Shown here: positions 24,501-36,500 of the stretch, in pieces
How positions within the stretch are numbered: the first letter of the stretch is position 1
Layout of the letters: every line of letters starts with the position of its first letter
DNA from: Syngnathus acus
Taxonomy: Eukaryota > Chordata > Actinopteri > Syngnathiformes > Syngnathidae
DNA: 64,000 nucleotides
Direction: 5' to 3'
Assembly (NCBI RefSeq): GCF_901709675.1
Contig: NC_051105.1
Location: forward strand, 6,253,104 to 6,317,103
Notes under the pieces: model-generated
Told to the model about the DNA's origin: nothing
The model's database searches: none
The model's input: only the letters and a program-made list of their open reading frames with translations
Translations under genes and position numbers: made by a program

Positions 24501-24973
24501 GCACGTCGAATCTTGGTCTTCTAGCTAAACCTTGCCATGTTTACCCCTTTACGTCGGTTGCAAAAATGCCAAAGCTGGGAAGTTTCACCAAAACTGAACA
24601 AGGACCAGCTTTCCAAACCAATCGCCGTCGTTAGCCTCATTTTGGCGAATTTAACAAACTGACCTCTGATCGGTCCTCTGAGGGAGACGGTCTGCGTCCA
24701 CCCTCCGGTTTGACTGGTGTCTGTGGGGTCCTAAAGACCACCAGTTCAAATTTGCAAATACATAACAACATGGGCGTAAGCTGTCAATACTTTGATAAAA
24801 CAATAGATATAACAGAAAGAACGCCACAACACGGAGATGAGAATACATTAAACACGAGGTCTCACTTTACCTTCCACGTTCAAACAGAACAATGTTGCGA
24901 GAATCGACACTGTTACGGTGACAAACAAGAAGGCGATCGTCTGGACGGGCTGCGGCATGTCGTTGCCATTCAT
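18598..24973 (-). CDS. naxd: ATP-dependent NAD(P)H-hydrate dehydratase (CARKD)
   Basis: Ten coding exons chain in phase to 349 aa: 24871-24973, 21171-21321, 21043-21088, 20879-20967, 20336-20444, 19477-19527, 19294-19398, 19097-19217, 18902-19025, 18598-18748. Exon 1 encodes a hydrophobic N-terminal segment ([20 protein letters not shown]), a signal anchor or targeting sequence. The ribokinase-like body carries [63 protein letters not shown] and the [15 protein letters not shown] nucleotide-binding loop. The C terminus is [17 protein letters not shown]. The enzyme reconverts damaged NADHX/NADPHX to the normal cofactors using ATP, acting with the epimerase NAXE. The intron after 20336 appears to use a GC donor, and intron 1 (21322-24870) contains another gene. 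The exon 1 assignment rests on the phase match [10 protein letters not shown] plus a start and hydrophobic segment in the expected place. Confidence 0.94.
21494..21620. repeat. Dispersed repeat copy A
   Basis: Shares blocks GTTGATTTTGTGGAACCGAT, TAATCGTGTCTTGAAG and GAGGCAACATGG with a second copy near 36280-36360 inside a col4a2 intron. The two are clearly related but diverged. The family is not recognised. Confidence 0.6.
22521..24350 (-). CDS. Myb/SANT-like DNA-binding domain protein nested in naxd intron 1
   Basis: Two exons, 23834-24350 and 22521-23038, join in phase 1 (donor GTAAGTAC, acceptor CCCCTTCAG) to 344 aa. Residues about 8-100 form a trihelix Myb/SANT-like domain (Myb_DNA-bind_4 type) with [33 protein letters not shown] and [15 protein letters not shown]. 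An acidic stretch with [16 protein letters not shown] follows, then [14 protein letters not shown]. Exon 2 carries a basic RRRRR run at residues 196-200 and a charged coiled-coil-like helix with [20 protein letters not shown]. The C terminus is Pro/Ser-rich. This layout (SANT, acidic, basic, coiled coil) resembles domesticated transposon-related SANT regulators. I do not recognise a named orthologue; it is not MSANTD1 or NAIF1 by sequence. Nuclear DNA binding is inferred. Confidence 0.87.
23158..23460. mobile_element. hAT-like non-autonomous element remnant
   Basis: The left end reads CAGGTGTCAAACTCAAGGCC followed closely by GGGGGCCCAGAT and CGGCCCGCCACATTTTATGT, the typical palindromic GGCCCG-rich terminus of teleost hAT-type repeats. 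The far end keeps AATGGCCCTCCGAAAGAAGC before decaying. It lies in the intron of the nested SANT gene. The family name is not assigned. Confidence 0.65.
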
Positions 24974-25825
24974 TGTTTACCAACATGCTATCCGCCAACA
25001 CGAAGCTTGTCACCGACAGGAAGACCCAATGTCGTGCACACACTTCTTACCTAAACTCCAAGTGCGTGTCAACGCTGTCAACTGTGCACAAATACGTCTG
25101 GTCATGAGGCTTTACTGAGCTACAGCAATACGGGAAGAAATAGTTCACGATCCCTTTAATGACTGCTCGGAAATTCCTAAATCCACTAAAAACTGTCATG
25201 GCTGCACATTTGATAGTAAACTATTCAATATATATTTTGTTTTGTTGTGTTTTTAATGTATACGCGTATATGTTCCATGGCTCAGTAAATATTGGGCAAG
25301 ACAAGATTTATATCAAAAGTACTGTATTTAGTTGTCCTTGATTTATATAGTTCACCATTTTTATTAAATTGCATTTTCATATTTAATTGAGCTTTTATTA
25401 TTATTGTTGTTAATATTATTGTTGTTATACATATTTTTTTAACTGTGTATTTATATTAAATAAATTGCCTTTTGTTATGTACAAAACGGCATTTCATGAC
25501 GTCGAATTGAAAACAATAACTAATGGTTATGAAGCGTGACGAGCGCCTAGGAGGGGCGGGGCCACGGTTGAACCTGCGACGCGTGATTGAAGCCAAAGTT
25601 TCCCACTTTCACTTCCTGTTTTACCTCACCTCGACCGCTCATAAGTGCGAGCGCAGATTGCAGGATGAGCCATCCGTAACACTCACCACCTCCAATTTAT
25701 GCACGTCAAAAATGGCGTTTGTCTACCCTGCGCGTTTTACTTTTACAATCTAGAGCGCCTCTTATCCTTATATAACCTAACGCATCGTAACTCCGACCGG
25801 ACAAAGCGGTGGCGAGTCTTCGAAG
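24974..25825. promoter_or_regulatory. Divergent naxd/rab20 intergenic region
   Basis: The 852 bp between the naxd ATG (minus) and the rab20 ATG (plus) must hold both 5'UTRs and promoters. A GC-rich patch lies at about 25545-25590 (ggaggggcggggccacgg, a GC-box-like GGGGCGGGG). The middle (25200-25470) is AT-rich. No TATA box was identified with confidence. Confidence 0.5.
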
Positions 25826-28316
25826 ATGAGGAAGCCAGACGTGAAGGTGGTGCTTCTGGGGGACATGAACGTTGGCAAGACGTCTCTCCTGCACAGGTAC
25901 ACGGAGAGGAAATTTAGAGACACCATCAGCACCGTCGGAGGAGCGTTCTTCCTCAAACAGTGGGGGCCCTACAACGTCTCCATATGGGACACCGCTGGTA
26001 ATTCCTGCTCTCAAAAGTTTTTTTTTTGGTGTGTGTTCTAATTCCTGTGGGTTTATTCACTGTTAGCCCATTGACGCGTAATTCCCGGAATTGAGGCAAT
26101 CACTGGTATGTGACCTCCAGTCTGGAGCCGATGGGGACTGTTGGCACAAGGCTTACTACCTGTGCTGGACAAAGTGTCTGCTTTGTGCTTTTGGATGGTG
26201 GAGGCAGCTGCCATCTTTGTAAATGAGTTACATTTTCCCAACTTGACTAATTTTCCAAGACCTGCAGAGTATTATATTCTGCGACAATATAAGTACAAAA
26301 CACTGATTTCAGAGGAAGAATGGGGGGGAAAAAGCTTGTTATGAAAGGAAACATGTCAAACATAGCAGACTTTGATGCTAACATATATATATTTTTTGCT
26401 TTTGTGACACCGCAAACTTATAAGACAACATAAACAAGACAGAAAGGGATTTTGATGACAAGACGTGTGCATTGTTGTGAGAAATGGTGATAACTGATCG
26501 GTTTAAGTGGATAAAACTCAAAATATGCAATATTAAATATCACAGAATATCATATTCATTTTTAGAAAATGTACTATCTCGGTCATGCTGGTGTCAAGAT
26601 AACTTGTTGGTCTTACACAGCCACCGGGCTACTGTTTATATAGACCGATGGAGAAAAATGCTAAAAACATTGTGTGATTATTGTGGATTTAAACGATGGC
26701 GACCGATGCAAACAATTACGAAATATCGGAGTTCATCCGGAGGAAAATCCAAGGCCAGCTCGCAGGAAGTGTTCCGGTAATGTCATGAGTAGGTGTCCAC
26801 ATTGTGATCACTTCCTCTCCCTCTGTGCTGCTCATTCTCAGCAATTTCTGATGGATTCTTTAATGATTTATTTGGAAGATGGCCTTATGAATTATAGCGT
26901 TATAGTTTGGGGTTGAATGAACACTTTGTGAGTGATAAACTGCTAAATAATGTCTTCTCTACCGAGTTTGAATTAGTTTCTAAAGCTCTGTGACGAATCC
27001 TGCCTCAACAGTCACAGACATTGTCCATTATCGCTCATGCTAGCAATTGATTATTCAAGCTTCTGTCGGGGGCTAATCTGAAAGATCATGATGTTTACTG
27101 AACGTGCTAGCTGTGACATGAGTCATTACGCGGCCCGCTATGTCAACATGACTTACTGAAATACTTCAGTAAGGTAAGATAAGGAACGGTTGGCGAGTCA
27201 CATCCTGTTCTGGGAAAGAAGTTTTCAACACAAACAAACTGCCCGCTGCTCTCTTCTGCCTTTTTCATTTGGATTGTCCGAGTTTGTTTCACAGCAGTGT
27301 TTTTAAGGATCTTGCCCTGTTCCTCTTAATAGTCACATGATGGTGTCATGACAGGAAGACTTTATGCATCGTGTTGCTATTTCCAGAAGCACAAGAACAT
27401 CTCATCAGTCCCTAAAAGAATATTTTATGAGAAATATTCTCACATCCTCCTCACATCTATTCTGGGACATCATTGCGATTTTATTGTACGTATCCCTAAT
27501 AACCCCAGAGAAGGTGATTCCTCACATTACATTGTTGTGAAATGACATTACATTAAATATTTTTGAGTTGCTCAATTGACGTGTGAAGAAATTCTTGTAG
27601 GACACAACTTTTCCGGGCAGTAATGTTGCATATAAACAGCTGATCAAAGGATCACTTCAAAAGTGGGTTGGTCATAATCGGACTTAGAAGTGTCTGCACG
27701 TCCAAACTTAAATTATTCCTCCCCAGGTCGGGAGCAGTTCCATGGTTTGGGCTCCATGTACTGTCGTGGTGCGGACGTTGTCATCCTGATTTACGACGTC
27801 ACCAACTGGCAGAGTCTGGCCGAGCTTGAGGAGCGCTTCCTGTCCCTGACGGACACCGCCAACCACAACTGTATTTACGCCGTCGTGGGCAACAAGGCCG
27901 ACCTGACGGACACTAAAGCCCAGCTGTATCAGGAGATGATCGATGCGAATCCAACAGAATCCGAGGAGGACAGATCAAACGTGCTGTCCGCTTGCCCCAC
28001 GCCGCCCGCCTCGCCCGTGTCCATCCCCAGCGTCACATTCCCCAAGCAGGTCACTCGCGAGGACGCGTTGGCGTTCTACGGGCGGATTCTTCGCTACAAG
28101 GGCTTGGACGAGAGGACCAGCCTGCCCGCGGAGAAGATGATCTTCGAGACCAGCGCCAAGACTGGCTACAATGTGGACGCTATGTTCGAGGCACTCTTTG
28201 AACTGGTGCTCCCCTCCATGCTGAGGAAGAGGAAGGAGTACCACAGGTCTGACACCGTGGACTTGGAGATGTGCAAAAAGGGCGGCGGAAAGCGAGGACG
28301 ATCGACCTGCTGCTAG
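25826..28316 (+). CDS. rab20: Ras-related protein Rab-20
   Basis: Two exons, 25826-25997 and 27727-28316, give 253 aa. G-protein motifs are complete: P-loop GDMNVGKTS (residues 12-20), switch I region DTISTVGGAFFLKQW, WDTAGREQ at 54-61, NKAD at 114-117 and ETSAK at 198-202. The C terminus STCC supplies a double cysteine for prenylation. The start MRKPDVKVVLLGDMNVGKTS matches vertebrate RAB20. Between NKAD and ETSAK lies a RAB20-typical extension, here Pro/Ser-rich (PTPPASPVSIPSV). RAB20 is linked to phagosome maturation and endosomal trafficking. AATAAA signals follow at 28487 and 28724. The protein is about 20 residues longer than human RAB20 because of the insertion. Confidence 0.97.
25998..27726 (+). 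other. rab20 intron
   Basis: The single intron (donor GTAATT, acceptor TTCCTCCCCAG) splits the WDTAG motif glycine codon. I see no additional exon or clear repeat in its 1.7 kb. Confidence 0.8.
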
Positions 28317-29583
28317 GACCCAACCAGGAAGCCCCGCAGGAAGAGTTTTAACACGTGATGGGACCGCTTAAGATGTGAATTGACAAAGAAACCACTAGCC
28401 TTGATTATGTCAATGATTTCTTCATACTGTGAAGCAGCATCTATATGACAAGTCATCCCAATGACTAAAAGTAGACGTCTGCAGAGAATAAACACACTTT
28501 AGAATCCAGAAATGTAATTTTCATGAATTACACCAACCTAATTGCACTAATTATTACCATGTAGCTAGCATAGTACACTGTCTTAAATAACACTTCTCAT
28601 TTAAATGTTTTCAATTTTCAGACTTAAATCTTCTCTTTTCTTCATTAACACCAATTTATTCTGTTCTGTAAATGTCCTTAAGTTAATGACACACAGCTAT
28701 GTTGAAATTGTAAGTGTAATGAGAATAAAGATTTTTATTGAGCTGGGGTTAGTTAATGAAATCACACAAAGGACTCTTAGAAACAACATTTAATCTTTTA
28801 CATTATACTGCAATAATAATGTATTTCAATGAGTAAGTATTGTTTGACTGATAGTTATCTGGTGTGTTTGCAAACAAGGGGAAAAACGGACTATATTTGA
28901 GCAGGTCGACCATTTACAAAACATTATTCTTTTTCAAATCTATTGCGGGGTCCACTTTAGTAGAGGAAAGATGTTTTGAATCCCCCATTTATACAAATCA
29001 AGTGGCCTGTGGTTGCTGTTGCCCACACCTGCCCTTGAAACACTTGAAAACTGCCAAGTCCCCTGATAAGAAAAAGGTTACCCAAGGACCTTGGATCCAA
29101 GTCCAGGCTGTTTACGTTCTAGCAGTTGAATTAATCATTAGCAGATTCTGAGTCGAGAGTGACCCTGAAAATACATTTTGCTGCAGTCGACTTCATCGAG
29201 ATAATAACCTCAAAATTAGAATCAGTGCATTTCGTATATGACGGTTTGCAATTAACATTTTGGCTGATAGTTCATGTGACACGGAAACGACTCATCCGAC
29301 GTAATACAGAGCGTAACGATAGTGAAGGCCTGGTGGGCAAGCAGAGTTAGTGGCTTAAGGATAAAGCTGGATGCAGTGCAAGAGGAGCGACGAACAGTCT
29401 CTGTGTGATTGCCTGAGGTAATAAGTTAAAACAGTAAGCACCATTACACATTTAGAATCAACATACTTGTTTCTCAAGGCACCAAACAGTCATTGCGTAT
29501 ATGAGCTTTGTGACTCAGGCGGGGGCTGTTGTGCTTTACACTGATCGATGGCGGCCAAATGACAACACACAAGACGTCTCCTT
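28317..29583. other. Convergent 3'UTRs of rab20 and col4a2
   Basis: Holds the rab20 3'UTR, with AATAAA at 28487-28492 and 28724-28729, and the col4a2 3'UTR on the minus strand. TTTATT words on plus (minus-strand AATAAA) near 28650 and 28734 are candidate col4a2 poly(A) signals, so the two transcripts may overlap tail to tail. This overlap is inference. Confidence 0.5.
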
Positions 29584-30507
29584 TCACAAGTTCTTCATGC
29601 AGACCTGGCAGCGGCTGATGCGCGACAGGAGCTGGCCCGCTTTGAGCGTCTCTGATGCCGGCTCGGTGTGGAACGACTGATCTATGGAGGTGAGCCAGAA
29701 GCTGTGCTTGTTGGCGAAGTAGTGACACGTGCCTTTGGCGCCGTTGCACTCGATGAACGGTGACGTCCGGAAGTCTTCCAGGCAAGATCCGGGCGATGAC
29801 AGCGACTGACCCCCGCCCTCGTTTCCAGCTGCCGTGTGCTAAGAGGTAATTGATTTGTCATTTGTTTGTATTTTGCATATTCCAAAATAAGTGACTTAGC
29901 TCACTGCGTACTCTTGTAATGGAATTTTATTAAACTGCACTACTCACCATGAGGAAGGAGTAGCCAATCCAGAGGCTGCGCCATCCAGCGGGACACTGCG
30001 GAATGGTGATGTCCTGGCTGTGCACGGCGATAGCGATCGACGGGGCCTCGCAAACCGAGCAGCGGCTGATGTAGGGTTTGATCTCGCCCTCCTCCACAGG
30101 CATCATGGGCAGTGGGGCGGTGGTGGACAGCCAGTAGGACTTGTCGTTCCTGCTGGCGTAGTAGCAGATGTCTCCAGGGTTGCAGTAGAGGAAGGGCATG
30201 GTGCTGAAGCGGGGAAGGCAGGAGCCAGCCAAACCTGACAAGAACAACACCAAGGTAACCCATAGTGGGTTCATGTTCATCAAGCATAATGTCACTTCAA
30301 TTCTGCCGGACTCACCAAGATCCTGGTTGTGAGCCTTTTCTTGGCCTTCCAGGTACAAAAGACTGTATCCATCCCATATTTTGGACATCCCCACGGGGCA
30401 CATGGGAGTCTGCTCAGACTGACTGTGCTTCACCAGCAGGTAACCCACACTGACACTGCGGCCGGGCATGCCAGGTAAGCCGGAGACACCTTGTTTACCC
30501 CGGTTAC
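29584..30507 (-). other. col4a2 NC1-domain exons
   Basis: Three exons, 30316-30507, 29948-30234 and 29584-29838, encode two homologous C4-type subdomains of about 230 residues. The cysteine framework is visible in [55 protein letters not shown] and RCQVC. The domain directs chain selection and head-to-head network assembly. In human a proteolytic fragment of this domain is called canstatin. Confidence 0.95.
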
Positions 30508-33500
30508 CTTTGACCAAACACAATGCAAAAGTCAATAAACTGGTACAAACAGCTACTTAAAATCTCAATAACTACCCCCATCTATTATACTAGTTGGAGA
30601 ATAAATCAAAAGTGCAAAGATAAACATTTTTGTCCTCAGCTATCCGTTGTAGTTTCTGGGTTTATCAATTCAACACACCTTCACGAAACAATATTGATAA
30701 AAATCCAATTTGGTAACAAACCAGTTTCCTGCCTAAACTTGCGCCTACCTTTTAATCCTTTAATCCAGGACTATTAAATGAACACTAATCCTCATCTGCC
30801 CTGATCAGACGTACCCTCCAATCCTTGCAAACCAGCATGGCCCACTTGGCCTGGCTCTCCACGGAATCCAGGCGTTCCTGGTGTTCCACTTATTCCCGGC
30901 ATGCCTTTCTGCCCAATGGGTCCAAAAAAACCTGAAAAAAATAAATAACAGACCCTGTCAATTTCATCTTTTTACTTGACCACTGTTGGAGAAATGTTTT
31001 TAGACTTAATTCAATTTATTTAAATGTTTATACAATGTCTTATTTAAAATCACAACAAATATCAGTGTTCAAAAATGAAAACCTACAAACATTTAAATTA
31101 TTGTTACATTATTTATTCAATCTTCCCATTCATGAAAAAAAAAAAAAACTGACCAGCATCCCCAGGGGGTCCCCGTGGTCCTGGTTCGCCTTGAATGCCT
31201 CTCGGTCCTTGAATACCCTGTGGTCCCGGACGACCCCTCTCTCCTGGCACTCTGCTGGGTTCTCCAATTGGACCTTGGTTTCCTGGCAACCCACGCAAAC
31301 CTGCGGGCCAAACATATTTAAGCGCAAGGACAAACTAGACTCTAACCAATAACAAGTCTTAAGTAATAAGTTAATCATTTACCTGGCGGTCCAGTATCTC
31401 CTTTAGGGCCATATGGTCCTCTCTCTCCCTTGAACCCAATCTGACCAGGAGTTCCCATTGAGCCCTGTTCTCCATTGTCACCTATAAGAAAATACAGGAA
31501 ACTAGAAATGTAATGAGATGTAGATGACCACAATATATCCGGAGGAGTGGAGTGGATGTGGATTTGTGATTCGGTCATTTTAGCGTACTGTACCTTTCTT
31601 CCCAGAAATTCCATGTGGTCCCCTATATCCACTTGAACCTTGTTCTCCAATGAGCCCTTTTCTACCAGGGACTCCAGGATGCCCAAGAACTCCAGATATA
31701 CCTTTTTCTCCAGAGGAGGCATCAATACCTGGAAACCCTCTGGCTCCAGGGAAACCTGGGAAACATAATTGTAGGGTTCATAAGACACAATTTACCCTAC
31801 ACAACTATTCTAAGTAGCCCTTTTGGATAAATATGGTTTTACGCTTCTCCTCTTATGAGGCCTGTGGGTCACGAGCTCCATCAGAGCATTTGAATTAATT
31901 GTCAACTCAACAGCCCTGGTAACTATGATGGTTTTGGTCGTTGACTCAGTATAGTCTCACCCTGGAATCCTCGGGGTCCAGGAAAGCCCTTATCCCCCAG
32001 GAGTCCTATTCTGTCTTGTTTTCCATCTGGTCCACTTGGCCCACGGATTCCTGATAGTCCAGGCTGACCTTTGTCACCTGAACACACCAAATGCAGTCTT
32101 TAGCCCAGTGGCTCACTAATATACACATTGGTCAACTGAGAGCTTAGTAAGTGGCAGAAAAACTTACCAGCATCTCCTTGCAAGCCTTTTGAACCCGCAA
32201 CGCCTGGCACACCTGCCTGGTTGTTTGGGTTGCCAGCCTCACCCTTCTCTCCTTTGGGTCCTGGGTTGCCAGATGGTCCAGTAGTATCCAAACCTGGCAA
32301 AATCACAACCAGAAGCAATGGTTTTCCTCAACTTTGGAAACAGCAACATTGGTTTGAATAGTTTTAGGAGTATTGGCTAATCGCTCTTAAGAAATAACAT
32401 GCTGCAAAATTACCTGCAATTCCAGAGACACCCTTTTGTCCTTTTAATCCATCTAATCCATACAGACCAATGACACCAGGGAAGCCTGCACACATTTGTA
32501 AAATAAAAAAATGAATGTAACAGATAAAATTATCAGCCAAAAAATAGCAACGCTGAATCGATCTGATCCTTTCACCTTTTGTTCCTGGAAAGCCTGGGAA
32601 ACCTGGCTGCCCCACTTTTCCAGGCAGCCCAGCAAAACCCTTCTGGCCTTTGTTGCCAGGAGTTCCTTTCTGTCCATCGGAACCTACATTTTTATGAGAA
32701 ACGATTAAATGGAATGCTGTTTGAATCTAATTCAGTATTAAACAGAATAAGAGAGAAAAGAATAAGATAAACCTCTTACCGGTATATCCGACATCACCCG
32801 CATCACCTGTCTGTCCCCTTTTCCCTTCGATACCATCAAAACCAGGAAGTCCTCTATCTCCGGCCAGCCCAGCTAATCCTTTCGCACCTATTTGGATGAT
32901 AGCAATAATTTGATAACAGTACTGCAATCCCGAGAAACACTATTAAGCACTAAAGCAGATATGGTATGAATTATACTTTATGGTACCTGAGTTTCCTGAA
33001 GAACCAACCTCTCCTCTCAGTCCAGTTGCTCCTGGAATGTCTATGCGAGGGCCACTCTCACCTTGGGTCATATAAAAATATCAAGTGATAATGAACTATT
33101 GTCAACAAGTACTGTTTAGTTGTAAGTCAATTTGAAGTTTGTACCTTTGATTCCCTTCTTGCCCTTCTCCCCTGTGGCACCATAAGCACCAGGGCTTCCT
33201 TTGACCCCCTAAAGACAAGAACAAGACATTATAAATGGACAAGTGATGAGTAATATGTGATAGTAGAATAGACCATGTGATAAATAGAAATGTGATAAAT
33301 GACAGACAAGAGATTTCAGACATTTGACAACATATTTATATCGTCACCTTTTTACCGCTCATCCCATCAAAGCCAGAAATTCCTTGACTCCCGGAATACC
33401 CTGGCATTCCTTTCAACCCTGGTAGCCCCTGTGCACCTGGATCACCTTGGAAACCCTTTTCATGACTGGGTTCTCCAGGGAACCCATGTCCTCCCTCACG

Positions 33501-36500
33501 GCCTGGAACACCAGGAAGCCCCTTTGAACCTGTGGAAATTGGTTATGTGAGGAAGTAAAATGATGAAAATGCAACATTATTTGGCAATGAGTTGTCATTG
33601 TCTGATTAACCTCTTGGCCCGACGAAGCCTTGGTTTCCTAGATTTCCACGTTCTCCCTTGGGTCCTTTCATGTCGACTATCATCTGGGGAGGGATCTCTG
33701 GCTTCTCACCAGGTGGGCCCATTAACCCGCGATCACCTGGCAATTAAAGAATCAGAGGATGAGATTAAGTAAAAAGCCTCTCTAATAATGGCTGATATCA
33801 CATTTTAGAAAAGACGGATCCAGCACCTTTTTGTCCAGTTTTGCCCGTCATTCCTTTTGAACCTATTTGTCCTGGCAATCCAGTCTCTCCTTTTGTCCCA
33901 CCGACTCCTTTTACGCCTGTATTACCAGAGACCCCGCCAAAACCTGACATGCCAGGAGACCCTTTGTATCCTTGAAATTGAGAGGCATAGTGTCACCAAA
34001 ATACTCAAATACTGGACATTTGGGTTAGAATATTACACAAATAAACATCAGTCGAACCGACCTTTCATTCCTGGAGGTCCTGGTTTTCCATCTGGCCCAG
34101 GCAGTCCTGCGTTACCTGGCAAGCCGTTCTCCCCGAGAACCCCATAGTTACCTGGTTCCCCTGGGAAACCTTTTGTTCCAAATGGCCCTGGAGCACCCGG
34201 GTCTCCCTCTGTTCCCCTTTCACCAGTTAAACCTACATAACAGTATAAGTGAGGTACATTTAATATGAACAAAGAATTGCTCTCATGGATTGGGGGTCAC
34301 CTGGTATTCCGACACCCCCCGGTGGCCCTGGTGGACCAGCGTTGCCAGGATCACCAGGGTAGCCATAACTGCCTGGTGATCCAGGACTTCCTTCCAGACC
34401 CCGCAGGCCTGGAGGGCCAATGTCACCTTTGGGACCAATCATACCAGGCATGCCCCCCATTCCTGGAATGATAGAAAGAATAAAACTTCACATAAAACCA
34501 AACCTGTAAGGTCAACCAAAAATTGCACCACCAAGCATTTCCTGGCTTTTTTCCCCTTTGTGTCACTGTGTGATGTAATGATATATTTTAAAATATGCCT
34601 TACCTGGATAGCCTAATTCTCCCTGATCTCCAGCCACACCCTTGTTCCCTTGAAGCCCATATGGTCCTGGGTCACCAGGAGGTCCCTGACTTGCGCCCAA
34701 TACTTCTCCGTGGACACCTTTATCTCCAGGTGATCCGATTCGTCCGGACAGTCCAGGCACGCCTGGAGAGCCGACTGACCCTTTTCTCCCCGGCACGCCC
34801 AATTCACCGCGGGGACCGGAAAACCCTAGCAGAAGGCATCAATCGAGTTAATACAGCAATATGCTATGGTCATAAACATGAGGTTTCATGGATTCCATAG
34901 CAGTTATAGTTTACCTGGTGGTCCAGGTTGACCACCTGGACCGTAGTTTCCGCTTTCTCCTTTATGTCCCTTTACTCCAGAAAGACCTGGCAGACCTTTG
35001 TCACCCGGAAGACCTAGTAGTTGAAGATAATAGTAAGTCAAGCTAACTAGCTGCCAAAAAGCAAGACCACACTGGTGCTTCTGGTCTTTACCTGTGAGAC
35101 CAGGTAATCCTCTGGGTCCAGGAGAACCAGGTAGTCCAGGAGGTCCTGGGAAAGTTCCACAAGGACCTAAAAAGAAATTACGACGTCCAAAAAACACATG
35201 GATTAATTATCATATCATGGTTATGGACTGAACTCACTGTACAACAAAAAATACGGTGACTTTGTCTGGTGCCCAGCGTGGATTTTGTGTATAGATGCAA
35301 AACCATTATCTTTACATTAGCAAATTATACCGTTGTACGTTCATCATCAAACTGAAAGCAATTCAATTCTGGCAAAAAATCATGCACAAAAGGCAAAGCA
35401 CATAGAGACTTAAAAGCATCATTATGCCCGCTACCTGTTACATCCCATTGTTCTCCATCTCCTGCTGGACTACAGCCGCCTTTCAGTCGCAAGAGAAACA
35501 GAACGAGAGAGGCATTCGGTACAAGAGTTATTCAAAAGCATAAGCATTATTTTGCAAACAAGCTCAGCCCGAGCTGGTTTGACGGCTGCAGGCCCTGCAA
35601 CAAAGGCGTCAACTGGAGGCACAGCAGCAAAAGTAACAGTACAATCGTAAAATATAATCATCATGCGGCATTGCTTTTAATTCCCAAGCCATGAATACTC
35701 TTTTTGGCAAATTATTTGCCAAAAAACAACGAGAAGAGCTTATAGGAGGATTAAAAAAGTGTTAAGACTCAGTAAAAAGAAAATTAGATGAAGCATCAAA
35801 TGAACCTGTGGAGCTGATGGGTCATTGAATCAATCAGCTTCCTCTTACCTGGGCTACCAGGTGTTCCTGCAACTCCAGGATAACCATCAAGACCAGCATC
35901 ACCAGGTAAACCAGGCTGGCCTTTGATACCCTCAAGCTCTGCACCTGGCTCTCCTCTCAGTCCAGGTGCACCAGCTCGACCTGGTACACCAGAGAAACCT
36001 TTTTCTCCTCTCTGTCCTTTGGAATCGTCTCCCTGTTCACATGAACGACACCTACTATCACCATCCGAAGGAGATGATCGATTATTTTAGGAATGAATGA
36101 ATACTGGACTCACCGGAAGACCTTGACTGCCATGAAACCCAGGCAGACCAACTCGACCCGGAAATCCTTGCTTTCCCAGTTCACCATCCTGCCCCGGAAT
36201 CCCAGGATCTCCACGATAGCCTGTGGAGATTATATTGCATCCACATAAAAAAAAATATATGGACACTATACAGGAAAACCGTTGATTATGTGGAACTGGT
36301 TGCTGCTTAATCGTGTCTTAAAGAAATTGAGACAACATTAGCACTTGGCTAAAACTATTAGTGACAATCTAATAAGTACAGCACACCTTTCTGCGTCGCT
36401 ACAGCCGTGTCTCCCTTTCTGCCTCTCGGACCTGGCTCACCAATGACTCCCGGAGTTCCCTGCAATAAGTCGTCGTCATCATGGGGAGTGAGCAAAATCT

